From the NCBI GenBank assembly GCA_021814855.1, contig JAKAHQ010000036.1, forward strand, positions 1 to 9,358: DNA of 9,358 bases. The letters run 5' to 3'. Position numbers and translations under genes: made by a program. Below, piece after piece: positions 1-7,187 of the stretch. Numbering within the stretch: position 1 is the first letter of the stretch; each line of letters starts with the position of its first letter. The stretch is from Bacteroidota bacterium. Its GTDB lineage: Bacteria; Bacteroidota; Ignavibacteria; Ignavibacteriales; Melioribacteraceae. The notes under the pieces are model-generated. The model ran no database searches, had not been told where the DNA came from, and saw only the letters and a list, made by a program, of their open reading frames with translations.

Positions 1-317
1 TCAGCGAGTATGGTGTGCTAAATTCCGCGGCTGCTAAAGACGAAGTGGTATTTAAAACTTCCGCCCGGGAATTTCAAATCTCGATGTTTGAAAAGGCAAA
101 AGGATTTACAAAAGAAGAGACGGGGAACAACAAACCTGTAGTCTATCTGGTGGAACATGGCTAGATAGAAATTAGCTGGAAAGATTCCGGTGAAGAGAAA
201 ATTCTAAACTTTGCGAAGGGTGAATCATTTTTAATTCCGGCAGAACTTCACGGATTCAAAATAAAGACTAAGTCGAATACCAAATTTTATGTTGTAAATG
301 TACCGGCAAGTATTTGA
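1..317 (+). pseudogene. manA: C-terminal fragment of type I mannose-6-phosphate isomerase, interrupted by an amber stop
   Basis: The reading frame whose codons begin at position 3 runs to TGA at 315-317 and gives a cupin-like tail (EFQISMFEKAKGF ... PVVYLVEHG, stop, IEISWKD ... GESFLIPAELHGFKIK ... FYVVNVPASI). This matches the C-terminal cupin half of class I ManA enzymes, including the 'F.IS' strand, the 'GES.LIPA' turn and the final beta strand. ManA interconverts mannose-6-phosphate and fructose-6-phosphate in the cytoplasm using zinc. The N-terminal part with the metal site lies outside the window. A TAG at 162-164 splits the frame, and about 50 codons after it still read as good protein in the same frame. 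This indicates one recent point change or a base-call error, not long decay. GAG or CAG to TAG would explain it. If real, the product loses its last strands and may be inactive. The family call is fairly sure; the true functional state is unknown. Confidence 0.75.
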
Positions 318-370
318 TTCTTCGACTGCAGCCGTTGCAACAATTAAGTACTAATCATGGGCAAAATAAA

Positions 371-1393
371 ATGAATATTAACATGAGGGCATGGATCGAA
401 TCGGTTCTTAATTCCGGAGAGCGCATGGCAATTCCTTTGATGACCCATCCCGGCATCGAATTATCCGGAAGAAGAACGATTGACGCCGTTACAAACGGTG
501 TATTTCATTATGAAGCCATAAGGGCAATTCACGATAATTTTAATCCGGCGGCTTCCGTTGCCAATATAATGATGGATCTAACCGTCGAAGCGGAAGCTTT
601 CGGCAGCAAAATAAATTTTGCGGAGAACGAGGTTCCTGCCGTTACGCGCAGAATTGTCCATGACAAAGAATCTATAGATAATCTGAAAGTCCCGGATTTG
701 AATTCGGCTCGCATACCGGAATACCTGAAAGCAACACAATTAGCTGCAAGTAATATTCCGAACGCACCGGTCTTTGCCGGCTGCATCGGTCCTTTTTCTC
801 TCGCTGGAAGATTATTCGATCTAACCGAAATTATGACTGCGCTTCTTCTCGATCCCGATGAAATAATTCCTTTGCTGGAAAGGTGTAATGAATTTTTAAT
901 GGAATACGTTCGAGAATTTAAAAGCAGTGGCGCAAACGGAATAATTATGGCGGAACCCGCGGCAGGATTGTTATCCGCAGAAATGTGCGATGAGTTTTCG
1001 TCGGGATACATCAAACAGATTGTGGAAGAAGTTCAGGACGATAACTTTTTGTTTGTGCTTCATAATTGCGGAAACACAGGTCACGTAACCCAATCGATGG
1101 TTTCCACAGGCGCAAAAGCGATTCATCTTGGAAACAAAATCGATATTGTAAAAACACTTGAAGAAGTTCCGGAAAATATTCTTGTGATGGGGAACCTGGA
1201 TCCTGTAGGCGTCTTTAAGATGATGAAAGCCGAAGAGGTATTTAATGAAACTACAAGACTTCTCAGAGAGACTTCCAGATTTAAAAATTTTATAATCTCC
1301 ACTGGCTGCGATACACCGCCCGGCGTTCCGATCGAGAACGTAAAAGCTTTTTTTGACGCAGTTAATTCTTATAATCAAGTTAGACATCTGTGA
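371..1393 (+). CDS. Uroporphyrinogen decarboxylase family protein, MtaA/CmuA-type corrinoid methyltransferase
   Basis: The 340-residue product has the usual length of the URO-D/MtaA superfamily (a TIM barrel). Near the N terminus it has GERMAIPLMTHPGIEL, then NFNPAASVANIMMDLTVEAEAFG, both typical of methylcobalamin-dependent methyltransferases. The zinc and thiol-activating motif H-x-C...C is complete: H231, C233 (LHNCGNTG) and C313 (ISTGCDTPPGVP). A conserved acidic residue is E195 (MAEPAAG). Proteins with this motif move a methyl group between a corrinoid protein and a thiol such as coenzyme M or, in other bacteria, an unknown acceptor. True HemE enzymes lack this metal motif, so haem synthesis is unlikely. 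No signal peptide is seen, so it should be cytoplasmic. ATG 371 was chosen because homologue-like sequence begins at MNINMRAWIESVL. ATG 383 is a close alternative. The frame stays open back to a TTG at 314 that overlaps the manA stop, but those 19 residues look non-conserved. No clear ribosome binding site precedes any of these starts. No corrinoid-protein gene is next to it, so the substrate cannot be named. Confidence 0.85.
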   Translation: MNINMRAWIESVLNSGERMAIPLMTHPGIELSGRRTIDAVTNGVFHYEAIRAIHDNFNPAASVANIMMDLTVEAEAFGSKINFAENEVPAVTRRIVHDKESIDNLKVPDLNSARIPEYLKATQLAASNIPNAPVFAGCIGPFSLAGRLFDLTEIMTALLLDPDEIIPLLERCNEFLMEYVREFKSSGANGIIMAEPAAGLLSAEMCDEFSSGYIKQIVEEVQDDNFLFVLHNCGNTGHVTQSMVSTGAKAIHLGNKIDIVKTLEEVPENILVMGNLDPVGVFKMMKAEEVFNETTRLLRETSRFKNFIISTGCDTPPGVPIENVKAFFDAVNSYNQVRHL

Positions 1394-1396
1394 GCT

Positions 1397-1419
1397 ATTG
1401 GTTTCGAGGAAAGACCAAT
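1397..1419 (+). terminator. Weak hairpin just after the methyltransferase gene
   Basis: ATTGGT at 1397-1402 pairs perfectly with ACCAAT at 1414-1419. One G-U and one A-T pair extend the stem inward around a loop of about 7 bases. It starts four bases after the stop codon, a normal place for a terminator. However, it is followed by mixed sequence and not a T run, so it is at most an imperfect or mRNA-end-stabilising hairpin. Confidence 0.3.
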
Positions 1420-1529
1420 TCAATGCAAAAGAACAACCGATATTTTGAAAATTTTCTCGGATTTCCAGAAATATCATCTCTAAGAAATCTTTATCTTGCC
1501 CACTGAGTTATTCCAATGGTAAATGCAAC

Positions 1530-1545
1530 TATAGATTTAACTATA
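1530..1545 (+). promoter_or_regulatory. Small dyad TATAG-N6-CTATA upstream of the glycosidase unit
   Basis: TATAG (1530-1534) and CTATA (1541-1545) form an inverted repeat around ATTTAA. The heptamer AACTATA also occurs twice as a direct repeat (1527-1533 and 1539-1545). It lies 30-45 bases before the first glycosidase start, inside the 181-base gap that must hold any promoter for the three-gene unit. It could be an operator or a -10-like element, but AT-rich DNA gives such short dyads by chance and no convincing -35 is seen. Confidence 0.25.
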
Positions 1546-1574
1546 ACCAACAAAATTATTTTTAAGGATGAACA

Positions 1575-3206
1575 ATGAATACCGCATTCAAAAAAATTGC
1601 AACTATATTGTTTTTGGTCATAATAGTCTGCCTTAATGATATTACCGGACAAACAAAATCGAACGGGAGTGATGTACCTTATTTTGACATTACTAAATAC
1701 GGCGCTGTAGGCGATGGTAAAACTATAAATACTGTCGCTATTCAAAATGCGATTGATGCATGTACAAAACATGGCGGCGGTAAAGTTTTAATTCCTCCGG
1801 GAGAATTTATGTCTGGGGTGATTCGGCTTAGAAACAACGTTACTCTTTATCTCGAAAACGGAGCTGTGCTTAAAGGTTCGACTAATTTAAACGACTATAT
1901 GTTGAACGGAACAAGAGTGGGATTGCTCTTTACACAAAATTGTGAAAACGTTATGATAGAAGGCGACGGGGTAATTGACGGCAACGGGGATTCTTTTCAA
2001 TACATGAATAAGAGAAAAACATTTCAACCCGAGGGATATAAAAAATATACCCGGCAGGGTAAGAATTATGCAAACGATTCGACCATGGTTTCCGACGGAC
2101 CCGCCGAACCGCATGAACAAAGACCGTTCCAGATGATAATATTTTCGAATTGCAAAAATGTCCGCGTGAACGGTATAACAATAAAAAATTCTCCGTTCTG
2201 GACTCTTCATTTAGCCGACTGCGACGGCGTTGTAGTAACGAACACAAGAATACTCAACAATGTGTTAATAGCAAACAGCGACGGCATTGACTGCACCTGC
2301 TGCAGCAATGTTCTAATTTCCGATTGCGAAATTGTTGGCGGGGACGACGGTATTGTACTTAACAGTTACAGCGTTCATATGGGATTGCCCGGTTTCCAAA
2401 ATTTGAAGCGTCCTTCCGAAAATATTGTTGTTAGCAACTGCATAATCGAGTCGCGTTCAAGCGGCATCCGAATCGGCGGCATAGATCACAATTTTATGAA
2501 ACATTATTCCTTCGATAACATTGTTATACATAATTCGAACCGCGGCATTCTTCTTCATACAAGCATCGAAGGCGGAATTGAAGATTGTTCTTTCTCGGAT
2601 ATTACAATTGATACCCGTCTGCACACCGGCGACTGGTGGGGCAAGGCCGAACCGATTCATATTCAAGCCGTTCCTACGGAAAAGGGGCGGAAGGTTGGAA
2701 AGATCGATAATGTTCGTTTCAGAAATATCCACGCCGTGAGCGAAGACGGCATTGTTATCTACGGTTATGAAAAGGGTCTGATCTCTAATCTTTCGTTTGA
2801 CGGATTGGATTTGCAAATAAAAAACGGGAAGCTTCAAAATTCTTACGGAGGAAATTTCGATCTTCGACCTACTGCTTTTACGGAACTGAATTTATTCAAG
2901 CATGACATCCCCGCAATTTATTTTTATAATGTCGACGGCGTAAGTATTACAAATTCGAAAATTAGGTTTGAAGATAAAATGGAAGACTTCTTTAAATATG
3001 CAGTATGGGCCGAAAATTTTAGCGACATTGACATCAACGGTTTGAACGCGGCTCCTCCGAACGGCTCAAGAAATACTTTAATATGCCTGAAGAATGGAAA
3101 GAATTTTTCAATTAGGAATAGTATTATTTATGCGCCGGAAAAAACATTTTTAAAGAAGAACAACGTTGACGGCAGAATCAAGATTCTTAACAATCTCTAT
3201 TTCTAA
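1575..3206 (+). CDS. Secreted GH28-family (polygalacturonase-like) parallel beta-helix glycosidase with atypical active site
   Basis: The protein has 543 residues. A hydrophobic signal peptide covers residues about 7-22, with likely cleavage near ITG-Q26. The mature start FDITKYGAVGDGKT followed by AIQNAIDAC, GGGKVLIPPGEF and the coil LRNNVTLYLENGAVLKGS is the standard opening of GH28 and related pectinase beta-helix proteins. Further rungs with NITI/NSPFWTLHL-type turns follow to about residue 460. The family's catalytic acids are present: D236 in NSDGID (canonical NTDG) and D257-D258 in GGDDGIVL. The usual GHG motif is replaced by SSG at 295-297 (SSGIRIGG), losing the histidine. The usual RIK site reads LLH at 326-328 (NRGILLHTS), losing both basic residues that hold the galacturonate carboxylate in known polygalacturonases. 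The fold and family are therefore clear, but the substrate may not be homogalacturonan. AAGGA at 1564-1568 is a ribosome binding site six bases before ATG 1575. The gene starts a unit shared with an arabinofuranosidase and a mutarotase. Location should be periplasmic or extracellular. Confidence 0.85.
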   Translation: MNTAFKKIATILFLVIIVCLNDITGQTKSNGSDVPYFDITKYGAVGDGKTINTVAIQNAIDACTKHGGGKVLIPPGEFMSGVIRLRNNVTLYLENGAVLKGSTNLNDYMLNGTRVGLLFTQNCENVMIEGDGVIDGNGDSFQYMNKRKTFQPEGYKKYTRQGKNYANDSTMVSDGPAEPHEQRPFQMIIFSNCKNVRVNGITIKNSPFWTLHLADCDGVVVTNTRILNNVLIANSDGIDCTCCSNVLISDCEIVGGDDGIVLNSYSVHMGLPGFQNLKRPSENIVVSNCIIESRSSGIRIGGIDHNFMKHYSFDNIVIHNSNRGILLHTSIEGGIEDCSFSDITIDTRLHTGDWWGKAEPIHIQAVPTEKGRKVGKIDNVRFRNIHAVSEDGIVIYGYEKGLISNLSFDGLDLQIKNGKLQNSYGGNFDLRPTAFTELNLFKHDIPAIYFYNVDGVSITNSKIRFEDKMEDFFKYAVWAENFSDIDINGLNAAPPNGSRNTLICLKNGKNFSIRNSIIYAPEKTFLKKNNVDGRIKILNNLYF

Positions 3207-3265
3207 AAAAAATAATTGAACATTGTTGATTTAAAATTGAGTTTCAACCAAACGAAGAGGTAAGG

Positions 3266-5254
3266 ATGAAAAACCTATTTATAATTTTGCTTGTAACGGC
3301 AGGATTTGCCACGCACATATATGCACAAAATCGAGAAGCGAAGGTCATAATCGACGCTGCCGGTTTGGGAACCAAGATTAATAAAAATATCTACGGACAA
3401 TTTTCCGAACATCTTGGTCATTGTATTTACGGAGGAATTTGGGTAGGTCCGAACTCATCAATTCCGAATACGGATGGAATTCGAAATGATGTTATAGCTG
3501 CTTTAAAGGAAGCAAAGATTCCGGTGCTTCGCTGGCCTGGCGGTTGCTTTGCCGATGAATATCACTGGAAAGACGGTATCGGTCCCAGAGATAAAAGACC
3601 TTCGATGATCAACACTAACTGGGGAGGTGTAACAGAAGACAATAGCTTCGGCACTCATGAATTTTTAGAATTTTGTAAGTTGATTGGAAGCGAACCATAT
3701 ATAACCGGTAATGTCGGCAGCGGAACCGTTCAGGAATTTTCACAGTGGGTTGAATATGTAAATTCCGATAATGTAAGCCCAATGACTAACATGCGTAAAC
3801 AAAACGGAAGAGATAAATCGTGGGGAGTAAAGTATTGGGGAATCGGAAATGAAAGCTGGGGCTGCGGCGGCAATATGACTCCCGAATATTACTCTGACCA
3901 GGTAAGACGTTATTCTTCGTTCATAAAAGATTATGGTGGCAACAAGACGTATAAAATTGCAGTTGGTCCCAGCGACGACGATTATAAATGGACCGAAGTC
4001 CTTATGAAAAACGCGCGAGGTTTTTTCTCAGGCCTCTCGCTTCATTATTATACATGGAAGAATGATAAGATAGCAACCGATATCTCGGATGCAGACTGGT
4101 TCGATGTTATGAAAAAAACTTTACGCATTGATGAACTGATTACTAAACACAGCGCAGTCATGGATAAGTACGATCCGAATAAACGGATTGGTTTGATGGT
4201 TGACGAATGGGGAACATGGACTGCAGTTGAACCTAATACTAATCCTGGATTTCTTTATCAACAGAACACACTTAGAGATGCGATAGTTGCCGCTTCCAAT
4301 TTGAATATTTTTAACAATCATGCCGACCGCGTGAAAATGGCAAACATAGCTCAGATGGTTAATGTGCTACAGGCGCTAATTCTAACCGACGGGGCAAAAA
4401 TGATTCTCACCCCAACGTATTATGTCTTTAACATGTTTAAAGTACACCAAGATGCGCTTCTTCTTAAAACAAAAATTGAAACACCGGATTACGTCTATGG
4501 AGATCAGAAACTTCCGGCAGTTAATTGTTCGGCTTCAATTGATGCTCAAGGAAAGATGCACATCTCATTATGCAATATCGATCCCAAAGTTACTCACAAG
4601 GTTTCCTGTGATTTCGAAAAAATAGAAGCCAAGGACGCAACAGGTCAAATTTTAACCGCGGGCACAATGAACGCCCACAATACTTTTGATAATCCAAACA
4701 GTGTAAAAACGGAAACGTTCAATGATTGTAAAATGAACGGGAATAAACTGGAAGTTACAATGCCGCCGATGTCTGTAGTTGTATTGGAATTGGAAGGTAA
4801 ATATGATCTTGGTGCAACATTTGAGTTAAAGAATCCTAGGCCGGGGCTCAGTTATAATTATTATGAAGGCAACTGGCAATTTCTTCCGTCGTTTAAAACA
4901 CTTGCCGCCAAAAGAAGCGGAGTAATTGAGACTATTGATATTCCCAAGGAAAATTCCGGCAGCGATTTTGGACTTCAATATGACGGTTACGTAAAAATTC
5001 CTAAAGATGGTTTATATACTTTCTATGTTAACTCGGATGATGGCGCTGCGCTCGTAATTGATGATCAACTGGTTGCGGATAACGACGGCCGACATGCGCC
5101 GCAAGAGGTTTCCGGTACTTCGGTTCTTAAAGCAGGATTTCATAAAATCAAAGTCGTATTTTTTCAGGCAGGCGGGGGCGCTGCACTGGATGTTAGCATC
5201 GAAGGACCAGGGCTTTTCAAAACAAAAGTCCCGGCCGGAATGTTATTCCATTAA
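3266..5254 (+). CDS. Secreted GH51 alpha-L-arabinofuranosidase with C-terminal PA14 domain
   Basis: The protein has 662 residues. A signal peptide covers residues 1-20, with cleavage expected at HIYA-Q21. Residues about 25-385 form the GH51 (beta/alpha)8 barrel: INKNIYGQFSEHLG, VLRWPGGCFADEYHW and NWGGVTEDNSFGTHEFLEFC are all family hallmarks. The acid/base is E196 in WGIGNES and the nucleophile is E314 in MVDEWGTW. Both are intact. The barrel is followed by the GH51 beta-sandwich (about 386-511, ending MPPMSVVVLELEG). A PA14-like domain then fills about 520-660 (LSYNYYEGNW, DGYVKIPKDGLYTFYVNSDDGAALVIDD, GFHKIKVVFFQAGGGAALDV). PA14 domains often bind glycans. The enzyme would release terminal L-arabinofuranose from arabinan, arabinoxylan or arabinogalactan. 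Many GH51 enzymes are cytoplasmic, so the signal peptide and PA14 extension point to work outside the cytoplasm. It lies 59 bases after the GH28 gene. GAAGAGGTAAGG at 3254-3265 is the ribosome binding region for ATG 3266. Confidence 0.93.
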   Translation: MKNLFIILLVTAGFATHIYAQNREAKVIIDAAGLGTKINKNIYGQFSEHLGHCIYGGIWVGPNSSIPNTDGIRNDVIAALKEAKIPVLRWPGGCFADEYHWKDGIGPRDKRPSMINTNWGGVTEDNSFGTHEFLEFCKLIGSEPYITGNVGSGTVQEFSQWVEYVNSDNVSPMTNMRKQNGRDKSWGVKYWGIGNESWGCGGNMTPEYYSDQVRRYSSFIKDYGGNKTYKIAVGPSDDDYKWTEVLMKNARGFFSGLSLHYYTWKNDKIATDISDADWFDVMKKTLRIDELITKHSAVMDKYDPNKRIGLMVDEWGTWTAVEPNTNPGFLYQQNTLRDAIVAASNLNIFNNHADRVKMANIAQMVNVLQALILTDGAKMILTPTYYVFNMFKVHQDALLLKTKIETPDYVYGDQKLPAVNCSASIDAQGKMHISLCNIDPKVTHKVSCDFEKIEAKDATGQILTAGTMNAHNTFDNPNSVKTETFNDCKMNGNKLEVTMPPMSVVVLELEGKYDLGATFELKNPRPGLSYNYYEGNWQFLPSFKTLAAKRSGVIETIDIPKENSGSDFGLQYDGYVKIPKDGLYTFYVNSDDGAALVIDDQLVADNDGRHAPQEVSGTSVLKAGFHKIKVVFFQAGGGAALDVSIEGPGLFKTKVPAGMLFH

Positions 5255-5350
5255 TAGTCAGAAGGTAACGAATTTGAAATCCGGAATATTTGTCTTTTCT
5301 TGCTAGCCGAAATAATTTATTTTTGAAAAGAAAATTAATGAGGTCGGGAG

Positions 5351-6514
5351 ATGAAAAATTGGTTGATGGTGTTTAGCTTAATAACTGCGATAATTATCTG
5401 TAGCTCATTTATAACTTATGCTGCCGGAGAACGGAATGCGGAGGTGAAATACAAAATGGAAATTTCGAAAGCCGAATTCGGAAAAACTAAAGACGGCCAA
5501 AATGTTGAGGCGTATACCTTAACAAACAATAACGGAATGATGGTAAGAATTATTACCTACGGCGGCACAATTACAGAGATATGGGTGCCGGATAAAAACG
5601 GAAAATTTGCAGACGTCGCTCTCGGTTACGATAACATTGAAGGTTATGAAAACGGCAAAGCATTCATTGGCGCGTTAATTGGCAGGTATGCAAATCGTAT
5701 CGGCAAGGCAAAATTTTCTATTGACGGCGTGGAATATAAATTACCAGCAAATGATAACGGTAATCAACTTCACGGAGGCATAAAAGGATTTGATAAGGTT
5801 GTGTGGACTGCCGAACCAATCACTAATAAAAATAGTATCTCGCTTAAGTTGACTTATTATAGTAAAGACGGCGAGGAAGGTTATCCAGGAAATGTTCATG
5901 CAACTGTTGTGTATTCGTTGAACGATAAAAACGAAATAGAAATGGATTACTCAGCTACGACTGATAAAACTACGGTAGTCAATTTGACAAACCACGCATA
6001 TTTCAATTTGGCTGGAGCCGGAAGCGGGGATATTCTTTCTCATAAGTTAATGATCGACGCAGATAAATTTACTCCTGTCGATGCAACTCTAATTCCTACA
6101 GGTGAATTAAGAAACGTCGAAGGAACGCCGATGGATTTTAGAAAACCGGCGGCAATAGGATCCAGAATAAACGACGATTACGATCAACTGAAATTAGGAA
6201 AAGGATACGATCATAATTGGGTGCTCAATAAAAAGGGGAATGAGTTAAAACTTGCTGCGGAAGCATATGAACCGGAAAGCGGAAGAGTGCTGGATGTGAT
6301 TACCACTCAACCCGGTATTCAATTTTATTCCGGAAATTTTTTGAACGGCAGCGAAATAGGAAAGGGAAATATTCCTTACAAACATCGTTACGGTTTTTGT
6401 CTTGAGACACAACATTTTCCCGATTCGCCGAATAAACCTGAATTCCCAACGGTTATTCTTAAGCCTGGGGAAAAATATTCCTCAAAAACTATTTATAAAT
6501 TTTCTGCAAAATAA
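5351..6514 (+). CDS. galM: Exported aldose 1-epimerase (mutarotase)
   Basis: The protein has 387 residues: about 25 of signal peptide (MKNWLMVFSLITAI..., cleavage near TYA-A25) and a mutarotase domain of normal length. Catalytic and binding residues are all visible: R112 and N115 in GRYANRIGKAKF, H141 in NQLHGGIKGFDKVVW, H215 (catalytic acid) in TNHAYFNLAG, D287 in GYDHNWVLN, and E352 (catalytic base) in CLETQHFPDSPNKPEFPT. The enzyme interconverts alpha and beta anomers of aldoses such as galactose, glucose or arabinose. As the last gene of the unit, 96 bases after the arabinofuranosidase, it would equilibrate the released sugar before transport or isomerisation. The leader implies a periplasmic place, unlike the cytoplasmic GalM of Escherichia coli. 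No lipobox precedes the single cysteine in the leader (IIIC), so a lipoprotein is unlikely. GAGGT at 5340-5344 is the ribosome binding site. True sugar preference cannot be read from the sequence. Confidence 0.93.
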   Translation: MKNWLMVFSLITAIIICSSFITYAAGERNAEVKYKMEISKAEFGKTKDGQNVEAYTLTNNNGMMVRIITYGGTITEIWVPDKNGKFADVALGYDNIEGYENGKAFIGALIGRYANRIGKAKFSIDGVEYKLPANDNGNQLHGGIKGFDKVVWTAEPITNKNSISLKLTYYSKDGEEGYPGNVHATVVYSLNDKNEIEMDYSATTDKTTVVNLTNHAYFNLAGAGSGDILSHKLMIDADKFTPVDATLIPTGELRNVEGTPMDFRKPAAIGSRINDDYDQLKLGKGYDHNWVLNKKGNELKLAAEAYEPESGRVLDVITTQPGIQFYSGNFLNGSEIGKGNIPYKHRYGFCLETQHFPDSPNKPEFPTVILKPGEKYSSKTIYKFSAK

Positions 6515-6546
6515 TTTTAGCACGTAAAATTCTTTTGAGCAAAGTT

Positions 6547-6595
6547 AATCGGCTGGTCAAATTGCGTTGTTGGCATTCCAGCCGATTTTTGTTTT
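6547..6595 (+). terminator. Rho-independent terminator of the glycosidase unit
   Basis: AATCGGCTGG (6547-6556) and CCAGCCGATT (6578-6587) form a perfect 10-base-pair stem with a 21-base loop. It runs directly into a T-rich tract (TTTTTGTTTT, 6586-6595). It stands 32 bases after the mutarotase stop codon. The loop is longer than usual, but the G+C stem core and T run in an otherwise AT-rich gap make this a convincing transcription end. It separates the three-gene unit from the downstream large secreted protein. Confidence 0.88.
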
Positions 6596-6700
6596 AAAAA
6601 ATTAAAATATCATGATGACCGGTAGAATGAAACATCACACCGATGTAAACTTTTAATCTTTTTCTTTTCTATGAAGTAATCTCTGAAAGTATGTAATTAA

Positions 6701-6720
6701 ATATTTAACCGGTTCAATAT
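6701..6720. promoter_or_regulatory. 20-base operator-like palindrome centred on AACCGGTT
   Basis: The block reads ATATT-T-AACCGGTT-C-AATAT. The inner eight bases are a perfect palindrome and the outer five on each side also match, so only one base pair (positions 6706/6715) breaks the symmetry. A central CG flanked by AAC/GTT arms resembles sites of LacI-family sugar repressors, which often sit beside carbohydrate genes. It is about 106 bases after the terminator and about 494 bases before the next start codon, far for a simple operator. The regulator is not encoded in the window. Confidence 0.45.
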
Positions 6721-7014
6721 TCTAATAGAATTTTCGAAAAAATTTTTCTAATGCGATACATAAATGCCTGGAATTAGTTAATACCGATTCTTTAGTAAAA
6801 ATGCTTTAACCTGATTCGGCGACAAGATTGTTCGAAAATTTTCCTTGCTAAGCAGACATTCATTTGACTTGTTTTTTTATATTTAAATAAATACTTTGTA
6901 ATCACAATCATGGGTATAAAATGAAATATCAGCTACATGTCCTTACCCTATTCTGCGATGCCAATAGCAAATGTTTATCTTTATCATAAAATTTATTAAA
7001 ATAATAAATGCCTT

Positions 7015-7028
7015 AAGGGTACTTCCTT
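7015..7028 (+). repeat. First copy of AAGGGTA-N2-TCCTT motif
   Basis: AAGGGTACTTCCTT is one of two 14-base copies in this gap that match at 12 positions. Each has AAGG and CCTT arms in inverted orientation around six bases. This copy lies 185 bases before the next start codon. It could be a regulator half-site pair, but the length is short and chance cannot be excluded. Confidence 0.35.
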
Positions 7029-7187
7029 TATTGGATTGATGAAAAGATTAGCAAAATATGCTTTTGAATAAAAGATCGATTTTGGCACTAAAAATGATTC
7101 CTTACGAAGATTATTTTAAATGATAAATTAATTTTAGAATAATGTGCTAAACAAAATTTTGCATTCTACAATTTCCTAAATGAATTA

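Noticed and set aside
162..164. TAG as a pyrrolysine or recoded codon in manA, next to a corrinoid methyltransferase-like gene
   Set aside because: Pyrrolysine is known from methylamine methyltransferases (MtmB, MtbB, MttB), not from ManA or the MtaA family. The codon sits in a cupin strand, and a single point change or base-call error is simpler.
529..1477. Long minus-strand open frames opposite the methyltransferase gene
   Set aside because: They lie antisense to a well-supported gene, show no family motifs and have shadow-like composition.
1887..2837. Minus-strand and alternate-frame open frames inside the GH28-like gene
   Set aside because: The + strand frame has clear family motifs across its full length, and these overlapping frames have no recognisable domains or start signals.
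5294..5336. CTTTTC ... GAAAAG inverted repeat between the arabinofuranosidase and mutarotase genes
   Set aside because: The stem is short and AT-rich with a loop of more than 25 bases and no T run. It is not a convincing terminator, and the genes look co-transcribed.
6618..6623. A second ACCGGT core near the 20-base palindrome as a paired operator
   Set aside because: The flanks are not symmetric, and ACCGGT also occurs inside coding sequence (near 767 and 3704), so six bases alone are not informative.
6921..6989. A 22-codon frame starting MKYQLHVLTLF in the gene-free stretch, possible leader peptide
   Set aside because: It has no ribosome binding site, no run of regulatory codons and no attenuator-like hairpin after it.
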